A stretch of 64,000 nt of DNA from Halorussus salinisoli (GTDB taxonomy: Archaea; Halobacteriota; Halobacteria; Halobacteriales; Haladaptataceae), in NCBI GenBank assembly GCA_005239435.1, contig SZNP01000001.1, forward strand, positions 248,001 through 312,000, given 5' to 3'. The translations under genes were made by a program, and so were the position numbers. Below, in pieces: positions 53,731 through 62,567 of the stretch. Under the pieces are notes generated by a model that saw nothing but the letters and a program-made list of their open reading frames with translations, was not told the origin of the DNA and searched no databases. Numbering within the stretch: position 1 is the stretch's first letter; each line of letters begins with the position of its first letter.

Positions 53731-53916
53731 TACCGGACAGTAGGGAGTCGGCGGGTAAGAATCGGTCGGTCCGTTTCGGGGAACACGCGGTTCGGTCGGC
53801 CGTCCGCGGAGATACCGGTCACGGCCTCAACAATATATATCTGTTCTTCAGTTATCTATCTGTGTCTTAAACGAGCAAAACAATAGCTCTAGATAGCGTT
53901 TCGCGGTCGGACGCGC

Positions 53917-54903
53917 TCAGTTACCGTCTCCCTGGTCGTTCTCCTCTCCGTCGCCGTCCCGTAGTTCCCGCTCCAGTTCCACCGACCCGTTCTCGGTCTC
54001 GATTTCGACTTCGAGCTCCGGTCGGTCGGGAACCGCGACGGTCAACGTCCCGTCAGCGGCCGTCTCACCGACGACTTCCCCGTTCACCGAAACCGTCGCG
54101 TTCGCCACCGCCGTTCCGTTTCGGGTCACCGAGACGGTGGCGTTTGCGCCGCGAGTGACGTTCCCGACGAAGGACGCGTTCAGGGCCGCGTCGGTCGTTT
54201 CTTGGTCGCCGTCCTCGTCCCTCTCGTTCCCGTCTTTCTCGTCCTCGCGCTCGCCACTCTCGGTTTCGCGTTCGTCTTCGCCGACGACTTCGATTTCCTC
54301 GTCGGTCCCCGACTCGCTGATGACCGGCTTGAGGATGTACTTCCCGCTCTTGCCCGCCTCGAACACGGAGATGTCGAAGACATAGTCGACCGACTCGTTC
54401 GCGCCGACCGAGAACGTCTGGTGAATCTGGAGTTTCTGGCTCGGGAGTTTGACGCGGACCTGCTCGCCGTCGGTGAGTGTACCGTTCACCTCGCTGACGT
54501 GGACGAAGACCGTCTCGTAGGTCCCGTTCTCGACCGGGAACGTGCCGAGTCGGGTCGCGTTCGCACCCGTGAGTTCGGTCAGGTCCAACGTTCGGTTGTC
54601 CACGGCGTGAGTCGTCCAGTTCCCGCCCGACTCCTCGAGACCGACTTTCGAGACGGTGACGTTCAGGTGCGCGAAGTCGTCCATCGCGTTCTTCTCGTCG
54701 CTCACGTAGAAGTTCAGTGCGCTCGCCTCTCCGCCCGAGGCGGTCGTCTCTGCGCTGGCGGTCGCTTGGGCAGTCGTGGTCTCCGCGCTCGTCGTCGTTT
54801 CGACGTCGCCGGACGCTGGCGACGTGGTCGTTCCTCCTTGTCCGCCGACACATCCGGCGAGCAGTAGCGTGACTACGATGCAGACAGCGGCGTATCGTCC
54901 CAT
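53917..54903 (-). CDS. DUF4382 domain lipoprotein
   Basis: A 328-residue lipoprotein. The lipobox LLLAGCVGGQGG at the end of the signal peptide predicts lipid attachment at Cys18. A Thr-rich linker (about 25-60) leads into a DUF4382 domain (LNFYVSDEKNAMDDFAHLNVTVSKVGLEE, VFVHVSEVNGTL, LQIHQTFSVGANESVDYVFDI). Then come an acidic Glu/Asp spacer (about 225-250) and a C-terminal beta domain with ANATVSVNGEVVGETAADG. No enzyme motif; probably a surface-exposed binding protein. TTTATTAAC about 30 bp upstream is the likely TATA element. Confidence 0.82.
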   Translation of the reverse strand: MGRYAAVCIVVTLLLAGCVGGQGGTTTSPASGDVETTTSAETTTAQATASAETTASGGEASALNFYVSDEKNAMDDFAHLNVTVSKVGLEESGGNWTTHAVDNRTLDLTELTGANATRLGTFPVENGTYETVFVHVSEVNGTLTDGEQVRVKLPSQKLQIHQTFSVGANESVDYVFDISVFEAGKSGKYILKPVISESGTDEEIEVVGEDERETESGEREDEKDGNERDEDGDQETTDAALNASFVGNVTRGANATVSVTRNGTAVANATVSVNGEVVGETAADGTLTVAVPDRPELEVEIETENGSVELERELRDGDGEENDQGDGN

Positions 54904-54988
54904 GACGATTCGTTGGGACTCAGAAGCAGTTAATAAATGGTCGCTCTCGTTCGTATCCGTTTAGGACTCGCTTCCGTCTTGCGATTCA

Positions 54989-55045
54989 ACGGTTTTGAAC
55001 CGTAAAAAATCGAGAAACGTGTTCGGTTCGAGGTTCGACTCCTCG
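54989..55045 (-). terminator. Putative transcription terminator with hairpin and U-tract
   Basis: Just after the stop of the leftward surface-protein gene is a hairpin CGAGG/CCTCG (55029-55045). Next, reading leftward, come a run of six T on the minus strand (55004-55009) and a second perfect hairpin ACGGTT/AACCGT (54989-55003). Archaeal RNA polymerase stops at T-runs, so this is a reasonable terminator. The first hairpin also looks like an isolated tRNA T-arm. Confidence 0.45.
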
Positions 55046-55054
55046 CGGTCGGAG

Positions 55055-56704
55055 TTACGCCTCGGTGGTAGTCTGGACCGTCGTCTCGTCACCTGCGGGC
55101 GTCTCGGTTCCTTCCGCCGCGGTCGTCTCCGCGTCTGGTTCCTCGATGACGATGATGGCGAGGTCACCGAAGTTGCGGGTGTACACTCCGTGGATGTACT
55201 GGCCCGCGGGCACGCCCTCGGTGTCGATCTCGAACGTCACGGTCGTCTGTTCCTCCGCGTCGAGCGTGACGGACTGGCGGTCGATGACGGTTCCTTCGAG
55301 TCGGAACGCCACGTCTTGAGTCGCCTCTTGGTCGTTCGGGTTGGAGAGAGTGGCGCTCACCTCGATGGTGTCACCGGCCGTCGCGCTCTCGGGCGCGTCC
55401 AACCCTGAGACCTCGAAGGAGTCGAGTTCGGCCTCTTCGGGCGTCGGTGTCTCTTCTTCTTCAGTCGGTGTCTCTTCTTCTTCAGTCGGTGTCTCTTCTT
55501 CTTCAGTCGGTGTCTCTTCTTCTTCAGTCGGTGTCTCTTCTTCTTCAGTCGGTGTCTCTTCTTCTTCAGTCGGTGTCTCTTCTTCCGGCTCCTCCACCGT
55601 CGTCATCGGCGGTTGCGGAAGGTCGACGTCCTCCGGAGCCGTGACGACGAGCGTCACGTTCTCCACGTTGACGTTCCGGATGACGAACCGAACGGTCTGG
55701 ATGTCCTTCGAGAGGTTCTCTTCGAGTTGCTCCTCGGCCTCCTCGGGACTCACGGTCGTCATCTGGCCCAGGTCCTGCTGGGCCGCGCTCTGCCGGAGCA
55801 CCTCGGTCAGGTTGATCTCGACGCGCCGGTCCTGAACGTTGATGTTGCTGATCGTCTCGGTTCGGTCGGGCGTCTCCTCGTCACCGACGACGAACGACCA
55901 CTCGTCTATCTGCATCTGCTCTATCTTGAAGACGAACTGCTGTTGTTCGGCAGGTTCTTCGACCACTTCCGTGGTCTCCTCTTCTTCCGGCACTGTAGTG
56001 ACTTCTTCTTCGGGCGTGGTCTCTTCCTCTTCCGGCACTGTGGTCACTTCTTCTTCGGGCGTGGTCTCCTCTTCTTCCGGCACCGTGGTTACTTCCTCTT
56101 CAGGCGTGGTCTCTTCCTCCTCTTCGGTCGTGGTCGTGGTCGTCTCCTCCGGGACGGTCACGTTCGCGGAGTCGATGACGACTTCACCGTCCGTCGTGTA
56201 CGGACCGTCGAGTTCGCCGGTCGAGAGGACGAAGTCGTACACCTGGTTGTCGTTGGTGTCCAAGTGCGGCATGGCGACCAACGTCTGGCTCTCCTCGATG
56301 GGTCGGGCGAGCGTGATGGTCACGTCTTCGTGCGTCCCGGCTTCCAGATACACCGAGTTCCCGAGGACGCTCGAAATCGGAGCCTCGCTCACGGACGAGT
56401 CGTGGATGGCGACGAACCCGCCTTCGGGCATCGTCACCGACTCGATGACGACCTGTTCGCCCTCCGTCTCCTGGTCGTCCATGGTGACGCTGGCCCGGTC
56501 ACCGTCGGCAGGTTCGTCTGCCTCTCTCGTCGTCTCTTCGGCACCGTCGTCTTCAACCGTCGTCGTCTCCTGCATCGCCGCCGCGTTCGTTCCTGTATCT
56601 GTCGCTGAATCCCCCGTTACTGCGAGTGATACAGCTGTACCGCTCGCTAAAATCAACAGCACCGCCATGAAGACGGCGCTAAGTGTCCTACTGTCACGTG
56701 TCAT
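55055..56704 (-). CDS. Repeat-rich exported surface protein (DUF7282-type)
   Basis: A 549-residue secreted protein. Signal peptide: MTRDSRTLSAVFMAVLLILASGTAVSLA. A DUF7282-like domain (VVIESVTMPEGGFVAIHDSS, GNSVYLEAGTHEDVTITL) spans about 80-175. Three 15-residue ETTPEEEVTTVPEEE-type repeats follow, then a second conserved region (FKIEQMQIDEWSFVVGDEETP to VENVTLVVTAPEDV). Next come six exact 7-residue TPTEEEE repeats and a C-terminal CARDB-like domain (GDTIEVSATLSNPNDQEATQDVAFRL). There is no membrane anchor at the C-terminus. The Glu/Thr spacers are probably extended and possibly O-glycosylated. Confidence 0.83.
   Translation of the reverse strand: MTRDSRTLSAVFMAVLLILASGTAVSLAVTGDSATDTGTNAAAMQETTTVEDDGAEETTREADEPADGDRASVTMDDQETEGEQVVIESVTMPEGGFVAIHDSSVSEAPISSVLGNSVYLEAGTHEDVTITLARPIEESQTLVAMPHLDTNDNQVYDFVLSTGELDGPYTTDGEVVIDSANVTVPEETTTTTTEEEEETTPEEEVTTVPEEEETTPEEEVTTVPEEEETTPEEEVTTVPEEEETTEVVEEPAEQQQFVFKIEQMQIDEWSFVVGDEETPDRTETISNINVQDRRVEINLTEVLRQSAAQQDLGQMTTVSPEEAEEQLEENLSKDIQTVRFVIRNVNVENVTLVVTAPEDVDLPQPPMTTVEEPEEETPTEEEETPTEEEETPTEEEETPTEEEETPTEEEETPTEEEETPTPEEAELDSFEVSGLDAPESATAGDTIEVSATLSNPNDQEATQDVAFRLEGTVIDRQSVTLDAEEQTTVTFEIDTEGVPAGQYIHGVYTRNFGDLAIIVIEEPDAETTAAEGTETPAGDETTVQTTTEA
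55445..55570. repeat. Six perfect 21-bp tandem repeats
   Basis: A 21-bp unit repeats six times without change from 55445 to 55570, followed by a partial unit. On the minus strand each unit encodes TPTEEEE in the surface protein. Perfect identity in the DNA points to recent slippage expansion; copy number is likely to vary between strains. Confidence 0.9.
55984..56118. repeat. Three imperfect 45-bp tandem repeats
   Basis: Three 45-bp units, differing at a few third-codon positions, encode ETTPEEEVTTVPEEE-like segments of the same surface protein. The synonymous drift suggests an older expansion than the 21-bp array. Confidence 0.8.
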
Positions 56705-56919
56705 TTGTAACCCCCAACACGGGGAACGGCAAGACCGCGAATAAACAGACGCGACTGTTCACGAACGTAACAGGCAGATACGCCCGTTTAGGCCGGGACT
56801 ATCCACTGATTCTCGGAAGTCGTTTCTGGTCGTAACCCGTTGTTTCCCCACGAAACTCGGCGTACTGCGCTCGGGATTTCGAAGGCGCTTTCCCGCGCGC
56901 CCGCCACGTTTCGATGAGG

Positions 56920-57846
56920 ATGTCGATGCGCGTTACCTTTCTCGGAACCGGCGGGGCAGTGCCGACTACAGAGCGAAACCCGAGTTCGGTGCTGGTCAAC
57001 CGGGAGGGAGACCGGTTGCTGTTCGACGCGGGCGAGGGCACCCAGCGCCAGATGATGCGCTTCAAAACCGGGTTTACCATCTCGGATATCTTCGTCACGC
57101 ATCTCCACGGCGACCACGTACTGGGACTGCCGGGCCTGATTCAGACGCTCGACTTCAACGACCGCGAGGAGGCGCTCTCTATCTACACGCCCGCCGGAAC
57201 CGAGGAGGACATCGACGCGCTCGTCCACGCCGCCGCCAATCAGCCCTCGTTCCCGGTCCACATCTACGGCGTCGGCCCCGACGAGGCCGCGGTCCGACGC
57301 GACGACTACGAGGTCCGAACCTTCCGGACCGACCACGACACCAACTCGCTGGGCTACGCGCTAATCGAGGACGACCGTAAGGGCCGGTTCGACCGCGAGA
57401 AGGCGGAGGAGTTAGGTGTCCCCGTGGGACCGAAGTTCTCCCAACTCCACGAGGGCGACTCGGTCGAACTCGACGACGGCACGAGTATCGACCCCGAACA
57501 GGTCGTCGGCGACCCCCGTCCCGGCCGGACGGTCGTCTACACGGGCGACACCCGCCCGAGCGCCAAAGTCGCGGAAATCTCGGAGGGGGCCGACCTCCTG
57601 ATACACGACGCCACCTTCGCCGACGACCGGAAAGACCGGGCCGCCGACACGGGGCACTCGACCGCGCGACAGGCCGGAGAAACCGCCAGCAGGGCCGACG
57701 CCGCGCGCCTCGCGTTGACTCACATCTCCTCGCGCTACGCCGGGGACGTGTCCGACCACCTTGACGAGGCCCGCGAGACCTTCGACGGCGAGGTGTTCGT
57801 CCCGGACGACGGCGAGACCCTCGATATCCCGTATCCCGACGAGTAG
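56920..57846 (+). CDS. rnz: Ribonuclease Z
   Basis: A 308-residue tRNA 3'-end endonuclease of the MBL fold. It starts MSMRVTFLGTGGAVPTTERNPSS. The zinc motif is FVTHLHGDHVLGLPGL, with distal ligands in YTGDTRPSAKV (Asp) and ALTHISSRY (His). A flexible-arm region (about 150-185) binds tRNA. Three close ATGs (56914, 56920, 56926) make the exact start uncertain, and 56920 best matches the haloarchaeal pattern. It removes 3' trailers from tRNA precursors. Confidence 0.94.
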   Translation: MSMRVTFLGTGGAVPTTERNPSSVLVNREGDRLLFDAGEGTQRQMMRFKTGFTISDIFVTHLHGDHVLGLPGLIQTLDFNDREEALSIYTPAGTEEDIDALVHAAANQPSFPVHIYGVGPDEAAVRRDDYEVRTFRTDHDTNSLGYALIEDDRKGRFDREKAEELGVPVGPKFSQLHEGDSVELDDGTSIDPEQVVGDPRPGRTVVYTGDTRPSAKVAEISEGADLLIHDATFADDRKDRAADTGHSTARQAGETASRADAARLALTHISSRYAGDVSDHLDEARETFDGEVFVPDDGETLDIPYPDE

Positions 57847-57968
57847 GTCGCTTTTCGGCCCCGTCGCTCCCGCGCACTTCGAGACTCCGGAACGGTCACT
57901 CCGTTATAGTTTGACTAATTATTAGAAAGGGCTAGTTTTATTCTATACTCTAACGATTAAACTGATGC

Positions 57969-59957
57969 ATGCGAAAGTCCGTAACGCTGGCACTGATTCT
58001 GTGTCTCGTCGTCGCGGGTGCGGTGCCGCCCGCCGCGGCGAGCGTATCCGACTCGCACAGTACCACCGAGTCCACTGCGCCCGCACCGACCGCGGCGCAG
58101 GCCCCGACGAACGACACGACCGACAATACCACGACGCTGACCGTCCTGTCGTACAACGACGTCCAGACCGCGGCCGCCGAGGACGGTACGCTGCCGCGGA
58201 TGGTCACGCTACTGAACCAGCGTCGCGCCGCCCACGACAACCCGACCGTCGTCGTCGGCGGTGGCGACGAAGTCAGTCCCCACTCGCTCTCGCCGCTCAG
58301 TCAGTGGCGAGTGCCCGCGAAGGTACTGAACGTCGTCGACCCCGACGCCGAGGTCGTCGGGAACCACGACCTCGACTACGGTTTCGACGCCGTGGAGAAC
58401 TTCAGCAACGCATCGGAGTTCCCGTGGTTGATGGCCAACGTCGTAGATCAGGAGACCGGCGAGACGATTCCCGGCACGAAGCCCTACACCGTCGTCGAGC
58501 GCGGCGGCGTGAAGGTCGGCGTCGTCGGCGTGGCCGACGAGAAGATCGAGTCCAAGACCGCGGTGGACTTCGACGAGCAGGGCTACGAACTCCGGAACTA
58601 CTCCGAGACCGCCAGCGAGTACGCCACGATGCTCAAAGAAGACGAGAACGTCGACGTGGTCGTCGTCTCGGCCCACCTCGGCGTCCCCGTGGCGAAGAAC
58701 CTCGCCAACACGACCGAGAACGTCGACGCCATCGTCGTCGGTGACGACGAAATCGAGTACCCGCCGCAGGAGACCGGCGGTGCGGTCATCATGGAGGCCG
58801 AGGCCCGCGCCGAACACGTCGCGGAACTCAACCTCACGGTCGAGGACGGCGAGGTGACGAAGTGGAACGGCCGTCTCCTGAACGTGACCGACGACGTGCC
58901 CAAGAACGAGACGGTCTCGCGCATCATCACCGAGGCCCGCGAGGACGAACTCGACGACGTGGCCGGGCGGACCGAGGTCGCACTCGACGCGCGGTTCTCT
59001 TCGAACTACCACGACGAGACCGCCTTGGGCAACATGATCACCGACTCGTTCCGCGCCCAGACCGGCGCGGAGGTCGCCATCACGAACGCGGGCGGTATCC
59101 GGTCGAACGCGATTTACGGCCCGGGCAACGTCACGGTCGGCGACGTGTACAACATCCTGCCGTTCCGCAACACGCTCGTCACGGTCGAACTGACCGGCGC
59201 GGAACTCGAGCGACTGCTCGCCAGTCAGGTCGTCCCACTCGAAAGCTGGACCGGCCAGAACTACGGCGCTGAGGCCCAGTTGCAGGTCAGCGGCGTCACC
59301 TACGAGTGGGTCGGACACGAGAACGAGAGCTACATTCGGGACGCGTGGGTCAACGGCGAACCCCTCGACGAGGACGAGACCTACACCGTGACGGTCAACT
59401 CCTACATGGCCGGGTGGGAGGACTCGGTCCTCGAAGACGCCCCGCGCGTCAGCAACTCCGACATGCTGTACGGGACGGCCCTCCTGGAGTACGTCCGAGA
59501 GAACAGCCCCGTCGCACCCGAGGATACCAACCGCATCCGGCGCGTGGACGACGTGACCGAGGTGCAGTCGGTCTCGGTCCGGAAGGGAACCGCCACGGTG
59601 TCGCTCGACGCGCCGAACGGCACGACGAACGTCGTCGCCGACAGCTTCTACGCAGTCCGAGGCGACTCCGGCGAGCGCCTCAAAGCCGAGTCGGTCACGG
59701 TCGAAGACGGCACGGTGAAGGTCCGCTTCGATAACGCAGAGTATCGAAAGCTCGCCGGTGACGGCGGCATGCTCCAGATTTACGGCAAGTACGACACGAG
59801 TGCCTACGAGCGGGTCTACTTCGAGCACTCGGTCTTGAACGCCGACTTCGAGGCCAGCGGCTCCGGCGAGAAGAAGGGCCACCAGACCGAGGACGGCGAG
59901 CAGTCGGCACGCGCCCCCATCACGCAGGGCTCGGCGTCCCCCATCACCGCCGCGTAA
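57969..59957 (+). CDS. Exported 5'-nucleotidase-like metallophosphatase
   Basis: A 662-residue secreted protein. A signal peptide (MRKSVTLALILCLVVAGAVPPAAA) and Thr-rich linker lead into a calcineurin-like domain (about 55-300) with LSYNDVQTAAAEDG, VVVGGGDEVSPHSLSP and VVGNHDLDYGFDAV. A C-terminal 5'-nucleotidase domain follows (about 310-510) with ALGNMITDSFRAQTGAEVAITNAGGIRSNAIYGPG-type sequence and LPFRNTLVTVELTGAELERLL. Compared with UshA the first His ligand is Gln (NDVQ), and the late GHxH/Q motif is replaced by VVGDDEIE, so metal binding may be altered. A TATA-like TTTATTC lies about 30 bp upstream. Confidence 0.87.
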   Translation: MRKSVTLALILCLVVAGAVPPAAASVSDSHSTTESTAPAPTAAQAPTNDTTDNTTTLTVLSYNDVQTAAAEDGTLPRMVTLLNQRRAAHDNPTVVVGGGDEVSPHSLSPLSQWRVPAKVLNVVDPDAEVVGNHDLDYGFDAVENFSNASEFPWLMANVVDQETGETIPGTKPYTVVERGGVKVGVVGVADEKIESKTAVDFDEQGYELRNYSETASEYATMLKEDENVDVVVVSAHLGVPVAKNLANTTENVDAIVVGDDEIEYPPQETGGAVIMEAEARAEHVAELNLTVEDGEVTKWNGRLLNVTDDVPKNETVSRIITEAREDELDDVAGRTEVALDARFSSNYHDETALGNMITDSFRAQTGAEVAITNAGGIRSNAIYGPGNVTVGDVYNILPFRNTLVTVELTGAELERLLASQVVPLESWTGQNYGAEAQLQVSGVTYEWVGHENESYIRDAWVNGEPLDEDETYTVTVNSYMAGWEDSVLEDAPRVSNSDMLYGTALLEYVRENSPVAPEDTNRIRRVDDVTEVQSVSVRKGTATVSLDAPNGTTNVVADSFYAVRGDSGERLKAESVTVEDGTVKVRFDNAEYRKLAGDGGMLQIYGKYDTSAYERVYFEHSVLNADFEASGSGEKKGHQTEDGEQSARAPITQGSASPITAA

Positions 59958-60039
59958 CTGCGAGAACGCACTCCGGAACTTCTTTTTTCGCGGGTCGTAC
60001 ACTCTCGGCAGTCTCTCGACTGCTTGCCAAACTACCCGG

Positions 60040-60190
60040 CGCGTGCGGCGTGTCCTCCGTGTCACGCCAAGCGCGCGAGGGACGAGCGTCACAGGGAGGA
60101 GCGAAGTGACGACCGAGAAGCGCAGGCGGTTGGGGAGGTTCGAGGCCCGCGGTCGCGGGGCGGTCTGATTGGCTCAAGCCTGAAGCTAAC
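60040..60190. repeat. GC-rich dispersed intergenic element, copy C
   Basis: This element lies in the gene-free 59958-60445 gap. Ordered blocks shared with copy A at 32101-32290: GCGCGAGGGACGAGCG, GGAGCGAAGTGACG, TTGGGGAGGTTCGAGG, CGCGGGGCGGT and, at 60164-60182, TCTGATTGGCTCAAGCCTG followed by AGCTA. After it the gap becomes AT-rich (60265-60340), with several TATA-like runs. No protein gene is seen. Confidence 0.6.
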
Positions 60191-60411
60191 TCTACAGAAC
60201 CGTTTTTCAACTCGCGTCATCGTGCGGTTGCGGTGCTGTACGGTGGACTGTGCTGTCTACTGTGCCACAACAATAGCAACCGAATGAGAAATAAAAATAA
60301 TTCTTAAATAAACATATATTTATATAGTATCGTAACAGAAGAGAGATTCTACACAATACGCAAATTCACATTGCAGCGCCCAACCCCGACTCCGCAGTCC
60401 AGTTCCCGCGT

Positions 60412-60422
60412 CGGATTTATAT
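60412..60422 (+). promoter_or_regulatory. TATA element of the DUF460 gene
   Basis: GGATTTATATCC, a palindromic TATA-like site, lies about 25-33 bp before the GTG at 60446. The spacing predicts a leaderless transcript starting at that GTG and argues against the longer frame beginning at a TTG at 60371, which lies before the promoter. Confidence 0.65.
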
Positions 60423-60445
60423 CCGCAGACACCTTACGCTCGTCC

Positions 60446-62455
60446 GTGAACGCCCGCACGAGTGCCCTCGACACGCTCGTTTTCGGCGTGGACGTCCAGA
60501 GCGGAGACGTCCGCGGCGATGCACCTTCCTACGCACTCGTCGCGTTCGACGGCGAAAACCTCGACCGCGACGTGGTGTCACACCGCAAGCTTCGGCGACT
60601 CGTCGAACGCGAGGAGCCAGCGCTCGTGGCGACCGACAACATGTACGAGTTGGCCGCCGACAAGGACGCGCTGGTCCACTTCCTGCGCGGACTCCCCGAC
60701 GGAACTCGACTCGTGCAGGTCACGGGTGCCGAGCGCCCCGAACCCCTCTCGCGGGTCGCCTCGCGCCACGGCGTCCCCTACGGCAAGAAGCCGATGAAGG
60801 AGGCCGAGGCCGCCGCGCGACTCGCGGCCGGGAACGTCGGCTACGAGGTGTCGGCCTTTACGAACACCACCGAAATCAAGGTCTCTCGCGGTCGCTCGAC
60901 CGGGAAAGGCGGGTGGAGCGAGGACCGTTACACTCGCCGGATTCACGGTGCGGTCCGGAAGCGAAGCCGGGAAATCGAAGACGAACTGGACGCGGCCGGT
61001 CTCGACTACGAGCGCGACGTGACCGAGAAGTACGGCGGGTTCTCGAACGCCGTCTTCGAGGTCGAAGGCCGACCCGAGGACATCCCGGTCTCGAACGAGC
61101 GCTCGGGCGACGTGCGCGTCGAAGTCGAGCGCGTGCGACGGGACGGCATCGAGTTCGAACCCCTCGCCAAGCGCCGCGACCACGTGTTGGTCGGTATCGA
61201 CCCCGGGACGACCACCGCGGTCGCCGTGGCCGACCTGGACGGCGACCTCCTCGACGTACTCAGCACGCGGACCGCCGACACCGCCGAGGTCATCGAGTGG
61301 ATCATCGAGCGCGGGCGGCCCGTCGTGATCGCCGCCGACGTGGAACCGATGCCTGAGACCGTCGAGAAGATTCGCCGGAGCTTCGACGCCGAAGGGTGGA
61401 TTCCCCAGTCGGACCTCCCGGTGGACGAGAAGCAACACCGGACCCGCGACCACGACTACGACAACGACCACGAGCGCGACGCGATGGCGGCCGCGCTCTA
61501 CGCCTTCGACGACCACGAGGACCAGTTCGACCGCATCGCCGAGAAGGTGCCCCCGCGAATGGACCGCGGGAAAGTCATCGCGCGCGTGGTCGCGGGCGAG
61601 GATTCGGTCGAAACCGCGCTGGCCGCCCTCTCGGACGACGACGAGACCGAGGAGGAAGAGACCGAACACACGCCGCGCGAACTCACGGCCGAGGAGAAGC
61701 GCATCAAGCAGTTGGAGTCGCAGGTCGAGCGTCTCGAAGACCACGTCGACGACCTGAACGACACCATCGAGAGTAAGGAGGGCCGCATCGGGCAACTGAA
61801 AGGCGAACTCGAAGACGCCAGAAGCGAGGAGCGCAAGGAGGTCCGCGAGCGCCGGGAGGTGTCCCGTCTCGAGCGCGAGAACGACAGGCTGGAGCGCGAA
61901 CTCGACGACCGCGACGACCGCATCGAGGAGTTAGAGGGCAAACTCGCCCGCCTCAAGGAACTCTGGAAACTCGACCACTCGAACTTCAGCGACGTGTCCG
62001 AGAAGAAGGCCGGTCTCACGCCGGTCAAGCCCGTCGCCAAGTTCACCAACGAGGCAATCGACGTCGCCCACGAGAGTTTCGGTCTCGCCACCGACGACGT
62101 GGTGTACCTCCGAGATGCCTCGGGTGCCGGGCGCTCGACCGCCGAGCGACTCGCGGGGGTAGACCCGAAGGTCGTCCTCGTCGGCGACGGCGGCCTCTCG
62201 GACGCCGCCGACCGGGTTCTCTTCGAGAACGGGATTCCGGTCGGTCCCGCCGACGACGTGACGATTCAGGAGGTGGACGAACTGGCCGTGACCCGCGAGA
62301 GTGAGATCGAGTCGGTCATCGAGGACTGGGAGTCCCGGGCGGAGGAGCGCCGGAAGGAGCAGAAGGCCGAGCAACTCGATAGGCTCATCAGCGAACACCG
62401 GGCCGACCGGAAGTACGACGCGGGGTCGTCTGAGGCCAGCGGGCAGAGTCCCTGA
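60446..62455 (+). CDS. DUF460 (COG2433) RNase H-like protein with coiled coil
   Basis: A 669-residue archaeal protein. The first ~200 residues include TLVFGVDVQSGD and ALVATDNMYELAADKDALVHFLRGLP. Then an RNase H/RuvC-like core: VLVGIDPGTTTAVAVADLDGDLLDV (first acidic strand), VVIAADVEPMPETVEKIRRSF and DHERDAMAAALYAF (late acidic residues). A long Glu/Arg-rich coiled coil follows (about 410-500), then a C-terminal domain (VVYLRDASGAGRSTAERLAGVDPKVVLVGDG). Predicted nuclease of unknown substrate, restricted mainly to archaea. GTG start supported by the TATA element. Confidence 0.85.
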   Translation: MNARTSALDTLVFGVDVQSGDVRGDAPSYALVAFDGENLDRDVVSHRKLRRLVEREEPALVATDNMYELAADKDALVHFLRGLPDGTRLVQVTGAERPEPLSRVASRHGVPYGKKPMKEAEAAARLAAGNVGYEVSAFTNTTEIKVSRGRSTGKGGWSEDRYTRRIHGAVRKRSREIEDELDAAGLDYERDVTEKYGGFSNAVFEVEGRPEDIPVSNERSGDVRVEVERVRRDGIEFEPLAKRRDHVLVGIDPGTTTAVAVADLDGDLLDVLSTRTADTAEVIEWIIERGRPVVIAADVEPMPETVEKIRRSFDAEGWIPQSDLPVDEKQHRTRDHDYDNDHERDAMAAALYAFDDHEDQFDRIAEKVPPRMDRGKVIARVVAGEDSVETALAALSDDDETEEEETEHTPRELTAEEKRIKQLESQVERLEDHVDDLNDTIESKEGRIGQLKGELEDARSEERKEVRERREVSRLERENDRLERELDDRDDRIEELEGKLARLKELWKLDHSNFSDVSEKKAGLTPVKPVAKFTNEAIDVAHESFGLATDDVVYLRDASGAGRSTAERLAGVDPKVVLVGDGGLSDAADRVLFENGIPVGPADDVTIQEVDELAVTRESEIESVIEDWESRAEERRKEQKAEQLDRLISEHRADRKYDAGSSEASGQSP

Positions 62456-62567
62456 CTAAATTCCCCTCCTCGAACTCCGGACAAACAGGACGAGAACTGC
62501 CGACGCGGGCCCGAAACGTTGGCACGGTCCCGGAACGCTAAAGCCCCGCGCGGGACACGTCTCGCGT

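Noticed and set aside
55029..55045. A tRNA gene
   Set aside because: A T-arm is present, but there is no matching acceptor stem, D-arm or anticodon arm in the 70 bases upstream or downstream.
55445..55570. A CRISPR array
   Set aside because: The 21-bp units are directly adjacent without spacers and lie in frame inside a protein-coding gene.
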